Source: Lachnospiraceae bacterium
Lineage (GTDB): Bacteria; Bacillota; Clostridia; Lachnospirales; Lachnospiraceae
Assembly: GCA_900199595.1 (NCBI GenBank)
Contig: FZRB01000021.1
Location: 17,668 to 81,667, forward strand
Length of the DNA stretch: 64,000 nt
Direction of reading: 5' to 3'
Below are positions 35,137 through 43,695 of the stretch, one piece after another (position 1 is the stretch's first letter; the number at the start of each line of letters is the position of its first letter). The notes beneath the pieces were generated by a model that was not told where the DNA came from, searched no databases, and saw nothing but the letters and a program-made list of their open reading frames with translations. The position numbers were made by a program, and so were the translations under genes.

Positions 35137-38100
35137 ATGTTTGATGGCTTAATAGATACAGTGAAAGGCTGGATAGCCTCGTTTATAGAGTTCACTCTTT
35201 GGAGAATCTTCTGGTTCGTAGAGATAATGGTTGTCAAATTCGTTGGCTTTGTGGAAAGTATCATGGAGATATTTACTGGCGAAAGGACTGTTAAGTACAA
35301 TGATTCTGACAAGACACTTATTAATATATTCTTTGAACATGAATCTGTAAGAGGAATATATGGTGGAATGGCGTTAATAGGAATCGTATTCTGTTTTGTA
35401 TTCGCCATTATCTCGGTTATTAGAAGAGCGCTTGATCTGAGAGATAAGCAGCAGGGAGTAACAATGGGAATGATTCTTACGAATCTTCTTAAGAGTATTC
35501 TCATCATATCTAGTATGAATCTTATCATGCTTGTCGCTATAGAAACCACTAACAAGCTTGTTCAGCAGGTAAGCTGGACTATTCAGAATGGTGGTAACCT
35601 AGCGGTTGGTGGTGATACGATTACATTTACAAATGAACAATACGCTGCCATGGGCAGGATAATTAATACATTAGGTAACTATTCTTTGAATCCGTCATAT
35701 AAGTCCAGGTACAATCTGAACGCCTGCTATAATGATATCAGAGTGGATCTTAAGTATCTGGGTGACCAGGGAGTGTTTAATTTCCATTATCTTGAAGAGG
35801 ATCCGAAAACCGGAAAAACTATTCAATCCTGGCAGAGCCTGATGGAAAAGCTGGCGACGGCTTATGATTACAGCTCAGAAGTTCCTCTGGATTCCTACAA
35901 TGATGGTGTCATAAATGCTGTCACAGACTGTATGGAAATACTAAAAAAGAACCCGACAATGAAGGTTCATAAGAAATATAACAGAAAAGAAGAGGCATTT
36001 TCTCGGAAGAAAAAGGTTCCTATGGACAGAATTCTTTTCCTTGTAGGAACTATGGGGATAGACTCTAATAATGCGGCTGCAAGAAATAAGGAATACAACA
36101 AGAATCCAAGTTTCTTTGATAATGCGAGACTTCCGTTCTATTACGGAGAACAAGGATCGGATATATACAGTTATGATGATGTCAGAAAAGTATTTGATCC
36201 GAGCCCGTTTTATACAAATTATGTATTGGTATGGTTTTCAGGTCTTGCAATACTGAAGGAAATGCTGGTACTTATAGTAACCTGTTCAGTTAGAATATTT
36301 AACCTGCTTGCTCTTTATATAGCAGCGCCTCTGGCAATAGCAACTATGCCGATGGATGACGGTGGTAAATTCAAGCAGTGGACAACGGCGTTTATAGTAC
36401 AGCTTCTTACTATAGTAGGTATGGTTATAGCCATGAGACTTTTCCTGATGTTCATACCTATCATATGGAGTCCTGCGCTTAAAACATCTGATAATCCGCT
36501 ATTGGACTGTATAATAAAGATGGTAATTCAGTATGGTGCGGTGCTTTCGGTTAACAAGGTAAATGGTATCTTCACCGGAATCCTTGCTGATAATGCCGGA
36601 TTCCAGGCTATAACAGCCGGTGATGTAAGACAGAATGTTGAAAACGGTGCTGCTGGAAAGATGCTTTCAGGCATGGGCGCCGGTGCTATGGCAGAGAAAG
36701 CTTTTGGTAAGGGAAGGGCCGCGCTTGGCAAACAGATAGGAAAGCACAGTTCAAAGGCTGCATATCTTACTGATGCGATTGGTCTTACAGAGGGCGCCTA
36801 CGAGGGCAGTAAAGACAGGCAGAACAAAGAAGATGATAAGAAAGCCGGTAAGGCTCGTAAGAATATGAGAGATGCTAATAAGCTTGAACAGGATCTTGAT
36901 TCCATGAAGAAACATGGTCAGCATCTTGATGGTACTAAACCAAAGAACGAGAAAGATAAGAAGAACCAGATTAAGAAGATGGAAAACACTCTCAAGTACA
37001 TGAAGGCCGGTAATGGTCAGACGAGTCTTAAGGATGCCAAGAGAATGGCTGAGCGTGACATGAAAGAGGATAAGATGGATCAGCAGCAACAGGGCGAAAT
37101 CGAAGCTATGAAGCTCAAGAATCCACCTCCAAAGAGACAGCCGGGAGCTACTAAGAAAAATGATGAAGTCAGCAAACCAGGCAGCAGACCAGGATCAGGA
37201 GGCGGACCAGGAAGTGGACCGGCACCTACACCAGGATATGGACCAGGACCGGCACCAGGACCAGCGCCAGGACCTATACCAGATGGTTCCGAAGGTGAAC
37301 AAGATCTTCCAAACAGACAGGAAGTGGAAAGTGGCGGAACAGGAGAAAATAACAATACTAATACTCCTGGTGGTGAAGGTACGAATATCAACACTAATCA
37401 GCCTGAAGATCTGAATCAGACTAATCAGGGAACTCAGGTAGGTGATGCACCACCTGGAGTTGATAATAATGCTACACCAGGAACTGATCAGAACAATACC
37501 ACCAATACCAATACCAATACCGGTACTCAGCAGCCTCCGTTTGGAACACCTAATCAGAATAGTGGACCACACATAGGCGGTGGAGACGATGATGACGATG
37601 ATGATGAAGTACCATTCAATCAGTCAAATCAGAATACACAGGTAGGTGGTAATCCGACAAATTTTAACCAGACGTCGACTGGAATGATGAACGATCAGAA
37701 TAATACAGCTCAGTCGACGAATTATACCCAGACGAATCCGACGGCTAATACTCAGGGTGGCCCTCAGCCTAATCTGAATCAGCCGAATCAGTTCCAGCAG
37801 GTGGGTGGAACTCCGCAGATGAACACAAACAATCCGCAGATGAATACAAACAATCCGCAGATGAACACAAACAATCCGCAGATGAACACAAACAATCCGC
37901 AGATGAACACAAACAATCAGCAGATGAACACAAACAATCCGCAGATGAACATGAACAACCCGCAGATGAACATGAACAACCCGCAGATGAACGTGAATAA
38001 TCCGCAGATGAACATGAACAACCCGCAGATGAACACTAACAATATAAACATTAATAACACAAATACATCGACGGGAAACGTAAATTATGATCCTATGGGT

Positions 38101-38157
38101 GGAAATCAGTATAATCCAATGGGAAATAATAACCCTACGGGAACAAACACCCCCTAA
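35137..38157 (+). CDS. TrbL/VirB6-like channel protein with Asn/Gln-rich repeat tail
   Basis: A 1006-residue protein. The N-terminal ~500 residues contain about six membrane helices (about 15-40, 72-98, 110-140, 370-410, 420-450, 465-490), with charged loops, as in polytopic VirB6/TrbL/PrgH-like proteins. Residues ~500-660 form a basic, helical cytoplasmic stretch (NMRDANKLEQDLDSMKKHG). Residues 670-1006 are disordered: a Pro/Gly run, an Asp6 tract, and Asn/Gln/Thr-rich sequence with eleven PQMNxNN heptads. The tail is much longer than in known VirB6 proteins. The function of the tail is unknown; condensate or protein-binding roles are speculation. Confidence 0.82.
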   Translation: MFDGLIDTVKGWIASFIEFTLWRIFWFVEIMVVKFVGFVESIMEIFTGERTVKYNDSDKTLINIFFEHESVRGIYGGMALIGIVFCFVFAIISVIRRALDLRDKQQGVTMGMILTNLLKSILIISSMNLIMLVAIETTNKLVQQVSWTIQNGGNLAVGGDTITFTNEQYAAMGRIINTLGNYSLNPSYKSRYNLNACYNDIRVDLKYLGDQGVFNFHYLEEDPKTGKTIQSWQSLMEKLATAYDYSSEVPLDSYNDGVINAVTDCMEILKKNPTMKVHKKYNRKEEAFSRKKKVPMDRILFLVGTMGIDSNNAAARNKEYNKNPSFFDNARLPFYYGEQGSDIYSYDDVRKVFDPSPFYTNYVLVWFSGLAILKEMLVLIVTCSVRIFNLLALYIAAPLAIATMPMDDGGKFKQWTTAFIVQLLTIVGMVIAMRLFLMFIPIIWSPALKTSDNPLLDCIIKMVIQYGAVLSVNKVNGIFTGILADNAGFQAITAGDVRQNVENGAAGKMLSGMGAGAMAEKAFGKGRAALGKQIGKHSSKAAYLTDAIGLTEGAYEGSKDRQNKEDDKKAGKARKNMRDANKLEQDLDSMKKHGQHLDGTKPKNEKDKKNQIKKMENTLKYMKAGNGQTSLKDAKRMAERDMKEDKMDQQQQGEIEAMKLKNPPPKRQPGATKKNDEVSKPGSRPGSGGGPGSGPAPTPGYGPGPAPGPAPGPIPDGSEGEQDLPNRQEVESGGTGENNNTNTPGGEGTNINTNQPEDLNQTNQGTQVGDAPPGVDNNATPGTDQNNTTNTNTNTGTQQPPFGTPNQNSGPHIGGGDDDDDDDEVPFNQSNQNTQVGGNPTNFNQTSTGMMNDQNNTAQSTNYTQTNPTANTQGGPQPNLNQPNQFQQVGGTPQMNTNNPQMNTNNPQMNTNNPQMNTNNPQMNTNNQQMNTNNPQMNMNNPQMNMNNPQMNVNNPQMNMNNPQMNTNNININNTNTSTGNVNYDPMGGNQYNPMGNNNPTGTNTP
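37813..38043 (+). repeat. 11 x 21-bp coding tandem repeat
   Basis: Eleven consecutive 21-bp units encode (P/Q)QMN(T/M/V)NN. The first six are almost identical at DNA level and the last five have diverged at the fifth codon. Copy number could vary by slippage without breaking the frame. Confidence 0.95.
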
Positions 38158-38192
38158 CAATAATGGTTAATTATTAAGGGTAACAAACTCGA

Positions 38193-38214
38193 GCAGGAGC
38201 GGACGCGCTCCTGC
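38193..38214. promoter_or_regulatory. GC-rich hairpin between virB6-like and virB4-like genes
   Basis: A perfect 9-bp stem GCAGGAGCG/CGCTCCTGC with a 4-nt loop in the 89-nt gap. No T run follows, so it is not a standard terminator; it may mark processing or partial attenuation within the operon. Confidence 0.5.
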
Positions 38215-38246
38215 CCGGGAAAATACATACGTAACAAGAGTTATAA

Positions 38247-41200
38247 ATGAGATTAATACCAGGAAAAACTAAAGTAAAGATTGAGGTATTCAAGCACATA
38301 ACATTAGCCGACATAATCGTCGGCCTTATTGGCTTAGTTGCTGTTACCTTATGCGCAGTTTCATCTCTGCCCGGACGCTGGATAATAGCCGGAATCGTGG
38401 CGGCTGTTTTTGCGTTACTCCTTTTCAGACTTGATGATGAACCGCTGTATGTCTTCATGTGGAATATGATGAAGTATTTTGCATATCCTAGAAGACTTGT
38501 TCGTGTATACGATGATAAGGCGATAAAGAATATATCCAAGGGAGACAGACAGGCAATCCTGGATGATTTCTTTGGCGAGGAGAATGGAGAAGGAGCAGAA
38601 AAGTCAGAGACTGCTGCTGAGACTTCAGCCCCAAAAGTTTCGCAGGTATCCGTAAATGAAGATGAGGATGTATCATTTAATGATATGTTTTCAGAAGAAT
38701 CAGAAGAAGGATCCGAGTCAGAGGAAGACTATGAGTCTGAGGGACCTGAGGCTGCTCCCGAATCAGAATATACGGAAGAAACAGAAACATCGGTAGAAGT
38801 AGAAAAAGCAGAAGAGTCAGAAGAGGCGGATTCATATATCGATGCTCTTGAAAAACAGGACAAAATAAATGAAGAGCTGAAAGAGATACAGAAGGATAAG
38901 AAGGCAGAAAAGAAACGTCTCAAACAGCTTATAAAGGAAGAAAATAAGATACTTAAGAGCAAGACTGCAACACCTGAAGAAAAGGATGCAGTCTGGCTTG
39001 CGAGGGCTGAAAGAAGCGCTGAAAAGAAAAAGGAAAAAGTTGAAAATAAGGAACAGGATGCTTCTTATGAGGAAATGAGTGACTTTATTCCTTTTACAGG
39101 AATAAGTGATAATTGTATCGACTATAACGGACAGTATTATGGTTCGGTTATTGAGATAGATCCAATAGCTTTCAGATTCTTCTCAGAGCATAGACGTAAC
39201 AACTCAATTGAGAGTTGTCTTGGAAAGATTCTCAGAGGTCTTACAGGAGACTATGGCGCAAATATCGTAAAGATACAGCGTCCGATCATGTATGATGCTC
39301 ATCTTGATGCAGAGTATGATAAGCTGGATGCACTTAAAAAATCCTACGAGAGTGGACTTCTTACAGAAGAAGAACTCCAGGCCAGAGTTGAGATACAGTA
39401 TGATCGTATAAATGAAGTACAGCTTCTTTGTAATGAAGACAGAGTTATAGATCCTTTCTATTATCTCGTACTTTTTGAGTCAGATAAGAGAAGACTGGAT
39501 ACATTTACCAGACAGGCTATCATGACTCTTGAGCAGGGCGAGATGATCGTAAGAAGACTTGATAACAAGGGGCTTGCGCTTTTCCTGAAGTACACAAATC
39601 ATCTTGATTTTGATGAAAGAGAAATAGATGACATAGCAGAAGATCAGTGGGTTAACTGGGCTATGCCTCAGAGCCTTAAGTTTAGTATGAGAACTGCAGT
39701 AGTAGATGGTATCATAACTCATAACATGAGAGTTATATCCTTCCCTACTGTTGTTGGAGATTCATGGCTTGCAGGAGTTATGTCCTTCCCAAGTACAAAG
39801 GTTGTAGTTAAAGCGACCCCTATGGACAGAACGAAGGCTATTAAGTCTATCGACCGTTCGCTTGCTGAACTACGAGGACAGTATATGTCCACCAGTATCG
39901 ATTCAAAGATGATCGAACTGCAGGAGCATATTACCACACTGTCATCGCTTCTGGTTACTCTTCAGCAGGACAACGAAGCACTGCTTTCAGTAAATATATA
40001 CATAACAGCCTATGATGCTATGATGACCGCCAATGATCCTGTTCTTTCTCAGGACTTCAACACCATGATGCCATACGTGGCAGACATGAAGAAGACTCTG
40101 AAGAGAAACTGGAGTGAAGAAGGCATGAAACTGTCCGGAATGGACTTCCTTCAGATACAGAGTTTTATAGGTTCACAGATTTCCGCATATGATCCTATGC
40201 TTAAGGATGCCAGGGGAATTCCATCGAACACAATTGCCGGAATGTTTCCTTGGATTTTTGCGCATACATCTGATGTTGGTGGTATACAGCTCGGTTCATC
40301 CGACAGCGTACCTGTATTTATAGATTTCTTCAAGAGAAATGAAGAACGTGTAAATTCCAATATGGTTATCGTAGGTAAGTCCGGTTCCGGTAAATCCTAC
40401 GCTACCAAGTCACTTCTTACAAACCTTGCTTCAGAGGATGCAAAGATATTTATTCTCGATCCTGAGAACGAGTATTCACAGCTTGCTCATACTCTTCATG
40501 GTAAGGTAATAAATGTAGGAAATGCAAAGTTTGGACGACTGAATCCGTTCCATATTATAACTGCTCTCGATGATGATGAGGCGGGAACAGAGGGCGGCGG
40601 CCCTGGTGGAAGCTTTGCTACACATCTTCAGTTCCTGGAAGAGTTCTTCAGACAGATACTTCCTGATATCGATAAGGAAGCTCTGGAGTACCTCAATTCA
40701 CTGGTTGAGAGAGTATATCTTAATTTCGGAATCACTCCGGACACGGATCTGTCAGGCTTTACAGCTGATGATTATCCTATATTTGATGATCTCTATGATG
40801 TAATCCTTGCAGAGTTTGAAAGAACAAACAACGAGTACCTGAGAAATCTTCTCAGATCTCTCGTTAACTATATATCCAAATTCTCAACAGGCGGTCGAAA
40901 TGCAAATATCTGGAACGGACCTTCTACAGTTACCACAGAAGAGAACTTCTCGGTATTTAACTTCCAGTCTATGCTTGCGAACAGAAACTCAACTATCGCA
41001 AATGCACAGATGCTGCTTGTACTGAAGTATGTGGATAACGAGATAATTAAGAATAGAGATTACAATACAAAGTATGGTCTTAACAGAAAGATCGTAGTTG
41101 TAATCGATGAGGCCCATGTATTTATCGATACCAAGTTCCCTATAGCCCTGGACTTTATGTTCCAGCTGGCTAAGCGTATCCGTAAGTATAACGGTATGCA

Positions 41201-43103
41201 GATAGTTATTACTCAGAATATCAAGGACTTCGTAGGTAGTGAGGATATAGCAAGAAAATCATCTGCAATCATAAATGCGTGCCAGTATAGCTTTGTATTC
41301 GGTCTTGCGCCAAATGATATGTCAGATCTTTGTAAGCTCTATGAGAAGGCCGGCGGTATAAATGAGACCGAGCAGGAGGATATCCTTCAGGCTAAGCGTG
41401 GTGAGGCATTTACCATCATGAGCCCGACATCAAGATCATCTTTCCTGATCGAGGTACCGGATTCTTTCGTAGACATGTTTGAGAATAATAACTTTACAAG
41501 TAATTATTTCTCCGGTTACGAGGGTGCTGAGGTCTGGGAGGACTTTGTAAGTGAAAGCAGAGAAGCTCACGACAGGAACTATGAAGATCGTATACAGCTC
41601 GAAAATGTAGAGAGTTCCAGAAGAGAGCTTAAGAGCTCATTTAACTTCAGTGAGATAAGTGAAGAAGAGGCCGAGGAAGCAGCTCAGGCACCACAGAGTG
41701 CTGTAGACAAGATGATAGCTGCCGAGGAATATGTAAATCAGAAGGAACTCGAGATACTAACCGGACGCTTCGGAAATATTACTCTTCAGGAATTAAGCGA
41801 AGAAGAAGCAGAGGCCGAGGAAGCAGAAGAAATAGCAGGCTCAACCGGTGGAGATTATTCAGAAGTTCAGCCTGAACCGGCGGAGGATCAGCAGGGTTAT
41901 ACAGAGTCAGATGATGACTTCGATATAGAATTAACAGAAGGAGCTCCTATCAACATAGAACCGGAGCCAGAAGAAGAACCTGAAGAAAAGCCGGCTCCTA
42001 AGCAGGAGAAGATTTACAGATTCTCACATAATGGAGAAGAAAGAACTGTTTCAGTACCTGAAGCAGCTGAACAGATACCAACACAGCCGGTATACATACC
42101 CGGAAATGCACCTCAGTATGGAGCGCCGGCGGCTTATGGAGCACCCGGAACAGCACCGGCTGCAGCAGGAACAGTACCTGCATATACAGCAGCGGGACAG
42201 CCGATATATGGTGGAGTACAGGTTGGAGCAGCAGGCTATGGAGTTCCCACCGGAGTACCTGCAGGTTATGGTACTGCAGCACCTGTATATAATACACCGG
42301 CAGGTGAAAAGGTATATACCCAGGCAGAGGTTGACCAGGTACTGGATTCCTTCAAAAAATCACTCAGAGAAGAACTTGAGAAAGATCTTGAAGATAAGTT
42401 GAAGTGGATTGCCCTCGGAGCAACAGCTGCAGGAGTTGGAGCTGGAACTGTGGGAGCAACAGCAGGAACTGGTGTTTCTGCAGGAACAGGAGTGGCTGCC
42501 ACATCAGTTACGGAAGCAGCGGCAGCTGCCACAGCAGCCGGAGTTGGAACAGAGGCTCATGTCAAGGTATCAGCCGAAGATATGGCGGCTGAGGAAGAAG
42601 AAAAGGTTGCATTAGGAATCACAGATGAAGAAGCAGAAGATGAATTCATCAGCGGTCTTGGAGAAACAGATAAAGACTATGATGAAACAGAAGACGAATT
42701 CGAAGGCTTTGCTTCCGATGAAGAAGAAGAGGATGAGGATGAATTCTTCTTCGATGAAAACGAAGAGGATGAGGGATACATCCCTGACGAAGACGATGAA
42801 GATGATGATATCTACGCTCCTGATGAACCTGATGATGATGATGAAGACTTATATGAGGATGAGGACGAAGATGAAGATTACTTCTCCGATGATGAAGATG
42901 AAGATGAAGACTTTGACTTTGACAGTGATTCAGAAGAGTATGAGCCTGCACCATTCCTGTTTGCAGAGCTCTTAGCAGAAGCTGCAGACGAATACGCAAG
43001 TATGGATCTGGAAGAAAGAATGGAAGAGATGAACGAGATGGTGCTCGAAGTAACCGTAGAAGAACTCAGCGAGTACATCAAGCAGCAGCGTAAGAAGAAA
43101 TAA
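38247..43103 (+). CDS. VirB3-VirB4 fusion ATPase with long acidic tail
   Basis: The T4SS energising ATPase, 1618 residues. Residues 1-95 resemble PrgI/VirB3 (two membrane helices about 18-58, then LYVFMWNMMKYFAYPRRL). Residues 110-270 are an acidic/charged linker. The VirB4/TraE core spans about 270-1130, with Walker A VGKSGSGKS (710-717) and Walker B VVVIDEAHVFID (Asp954-Glu955). The tail holds acidic helices, a Pro/Gly/Tyr-rich region (about 1270-1350), an Ala/Gly-rich helix near 1385-1435 and then ~180 residues dominated by Asp/Glu. VirB3-VirB4 fusions are known, but typical VirB4 proteins are 600-850 residues; the ~480-residue tail is unusual. It is followed 13 nt later by the STAS gene. 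Confidence 0.9.
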   Translation: MRLIPGKTKVKIEVFKHITLADIIVGLIGLVAVTLCAVSSLPGRWIIAGIVAAVFALLLFRLDDEPLYVFMWNMMKYFAYPRRLVRVYDDKAIKNISKGDRQAILDDFFGEENGEGAEKSETAAETSAPKVSQVSVNEDEDVSFNDMFSEESEEGSESEEDYESEGPEAAPESEYTEETETSVEVEKAEESEEADSYIDALEKQDKINEELKEIQKDKKAEKKRLKQLIKEENKILKSKTATPEEKDAVWLARAERSAEKKKEKVENKEQDASYEEMSDFIPFTGISDNCIDYNGQYYGSVIEIDPIAFRFFSEHRRNNSIESCLGKILRGLTGDYGANIVKIQRPIMYDAHLDAEYDKLDALKKSYESGLLTEEELQARVEIQYDRINEVQLLCNEDRVIDPFYYLVLFESDKRRLDTFTRQAIMTLEQGEMIVRRLDNKGLALFLKYTNHLDFDEREIDDIAEDQWVNWAMPQSLKFSMRTAVVDGIITHNMRVISFPTVVGDSWLAGVMSFPSTKVVVKATPMDRTKAIKSIDRSLAELRGQYMSTSIDSKMIELQEHITTLSSLLVTLQQDNEALLSVNIYITAYDAMMTANDPVLSQDFNTMMPYVADMKKTLKRNWSEEGMKLSGMDFLQIQSFIGSQISAYDPMLKDARGIPSNTIAGMFPWIFAHTSDVGGIQLGSSDSVPVFIDFFKRNEERVNSNMVIVGKSGSGKSYATKSLLTNLASEDAKIFILDPENEYSQLAHTLHGKVINVGNAKFGRLNPFHIITALDDDEAGTEGGGPGGSFATHLQFLEEFFRQILPDIDKEALEYLNSLVERVYLNFGITPDTDLSGFTADDYPIFDDLYDVILAEFERTNNEYLRNLLRSLVNYISKFSTGGRNANIWNGPSTVTTEENFSVFNFQSMLANRNSTIANAQMLLVLKYVDNEIIKNRDYNTKYGLNRKIVVVIDEAHVFIDTKFPIALDFMFQLAKRIRKYNGMQIVITQNIKDFVGSEDIARKSSAIINACQYSFVFGLAPNDMSDLCKLYEKAGGINETEQEDILQAKRGEAFTIMSPTSRSSFLIEVPDSFVDMFENNNFTSNYFSGYEGAEVWEDFVSESREAHDRNYEDRIQLENVESSRRELKSSFNFSEISEEEAEEAAQAPQSAVDKMIAAEEYVNQKELEILTGRFGNITLQELSEEEAEAEEAEEIAGSTGGDYSEVQPEPAEDQQGYTESDDDFDIELTEGAPINIEPEPEEEPEEKPAPKQEKIYRFSHNGEERTVSVPEAAEQIPTQPVYIPGNAPQYGAPAAYGAPGTAPAAAGTVPAYTAAGQPIYGGVQVGAAGYGVPTGVPAGYGTAAPVYNTPAGEKVYTQAEVDQVLDSFKKSLREELEKDLEDKLKWIALGATAAGVGAGTVGATAGTGVSAGTGVAATSVTEAAAAATAAGVGTEAHVKVSAEDMAAEEEEKVALGITDEEAEDEFISGLGETDKDYDETEDEFEGFASDEEEEDEDEFFFDENEEDEGYIPDEDDEDDDIYAPDEPDDDDEDLYEDEDEDEDYFSDDEDEDEDFDFDSDSEEYEPAPFLFAELLAEAADEYASMDLEERMEEMNEMVLEVTVEELSEYIKQQRKKK

Positions 43104-43116
43104 TAGGAGGAAAACT

Positions 43117-43419
43117 ATGGATATCAAATTAGTGGCAAGAGAAGATGAAGGCGAACTTATTATGTCAGGAGATCTTGATACAAGGACCTCAAAGGATGCG
43201 GATGCACTCTTCTCTCAGATGGCTGACAGATTTAAGAATATAGTACTTAACATGAAGGATCTGGAATATGTATCCAGTGCGGGACTTCGTGCGATTCGTA
43301 ATCTGTATATAAAAGTAAATCAGAACGGTGGCAAGCTGTCTCTTACTAATGTTAATGAAAATGTTATGGAGGTCTTTGAAATGACCGGACTTGCAGGCCT
43401 CCTGAATATTAGAGAATAA
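43117..43419 (+). CDS. STAS-domain anti-anti-sigma factor
   Basis: A 100-residue cytosolic STAS protein of the SpoIIAA/RsbV type. The phosphorylatable Ser lies in YVSSAGLRAI (Ser54 by alignment with known members). VLNMKDLEYV and GKLSLTNVNENVMEVFEMTGL are typical. In partner switching it binds and sequesters an anti-sigma kinase when unphosphorylated. An RsbW-like kinase is encoded at 51252. AGGAGG precedes the ATG, and it is the last gene of the T4SS core operon. No sigma factor or PP2C phosphatase is in the window, so the output is unknown. Confidence 0.9.
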   Translation: MDIKLVAREDEGELIMSGDLDTRTSKDADALFSQMADRFKNIVLNMKDLEYVSSAGLRAIRNLYIKVNQNGGKLSLTNVNENVMEVFEMTGLAGLLNIRE

Positions 43420-43454
43420 TCTGTCTGATTAGTAAAAAATTATTTTTTTCACAG

Positions 43455-43488
43455 TGTTGCGCTTTTGTTGTTATGTGGGGGATATAAT
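43455..43488 (+). promoter_or_regulatory. SARP-type promoter, class A, before the giant exported protein
   Basis: TGTTGCGC (43455-43462), TTT, TGTTGTTA (43466-43473), 9 nt, TATAAT (43483-43488). The second repeat matches only in TGTTG. The geometry equals that at 31179 and 62017. Confidence 0.72.
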
Positions 43489-43496
43489 GATAACAA

Positions 43497-43649
43497 GTTC
43501 AGAAAGTATTAAGCCTTTTGTGCTTGCACAAAAAGGATTAATACCTTACTGAACGCAAAAACATGAGGAAATAGCAAAATTACTTTACAGTAATTTTGCG
43601 GTTCCGAATGTTTTCAGGATTGCGAAAGTTCGATAGAACGAAGCAATCC
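43497..43649 (+). promoter_or_regulatory. Structured 5' leader with three stem-loops
   Basis: Beginning at the predicted transcription start are hairpin 1 (43497-43554; GTTCAG/CTGAAC base plus GTATTAA..CCTTTTGTGC/GCACAAAAAGG..TTAATAC), hairpin 2 (43574-43599; perfect 11-bp stem GCAAAATTACT/AGTAATTTTGC, TTAC loop) and hairpin 3 (43617-43649; GGATTGC/GCAATCC outer stem, GTTC/GAAC inner). None has a terminator T run. I cannot match it to a known riboswitch. Confidence 0.6.
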
Positions 43650-43695
43650 GTGGTTATCATTAAAATGAAAAATCTATTTAGAGGCATAAACAGAT

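Noticed and set aside
37813..38043. CRISPR-like array
   Set aside because: The 21-bp units are contiguous, have no unique spacers and are in frame with a coding sequence.
43497..43649. Known c-di-GMP (GEMM) riboswitch in the leader
   Set aside because: Tempting because an HD-GYP gene is nearby, but the conserved GEMM core and tetraloop-receptor features are not seen; kept only as an unidentified structured leader.
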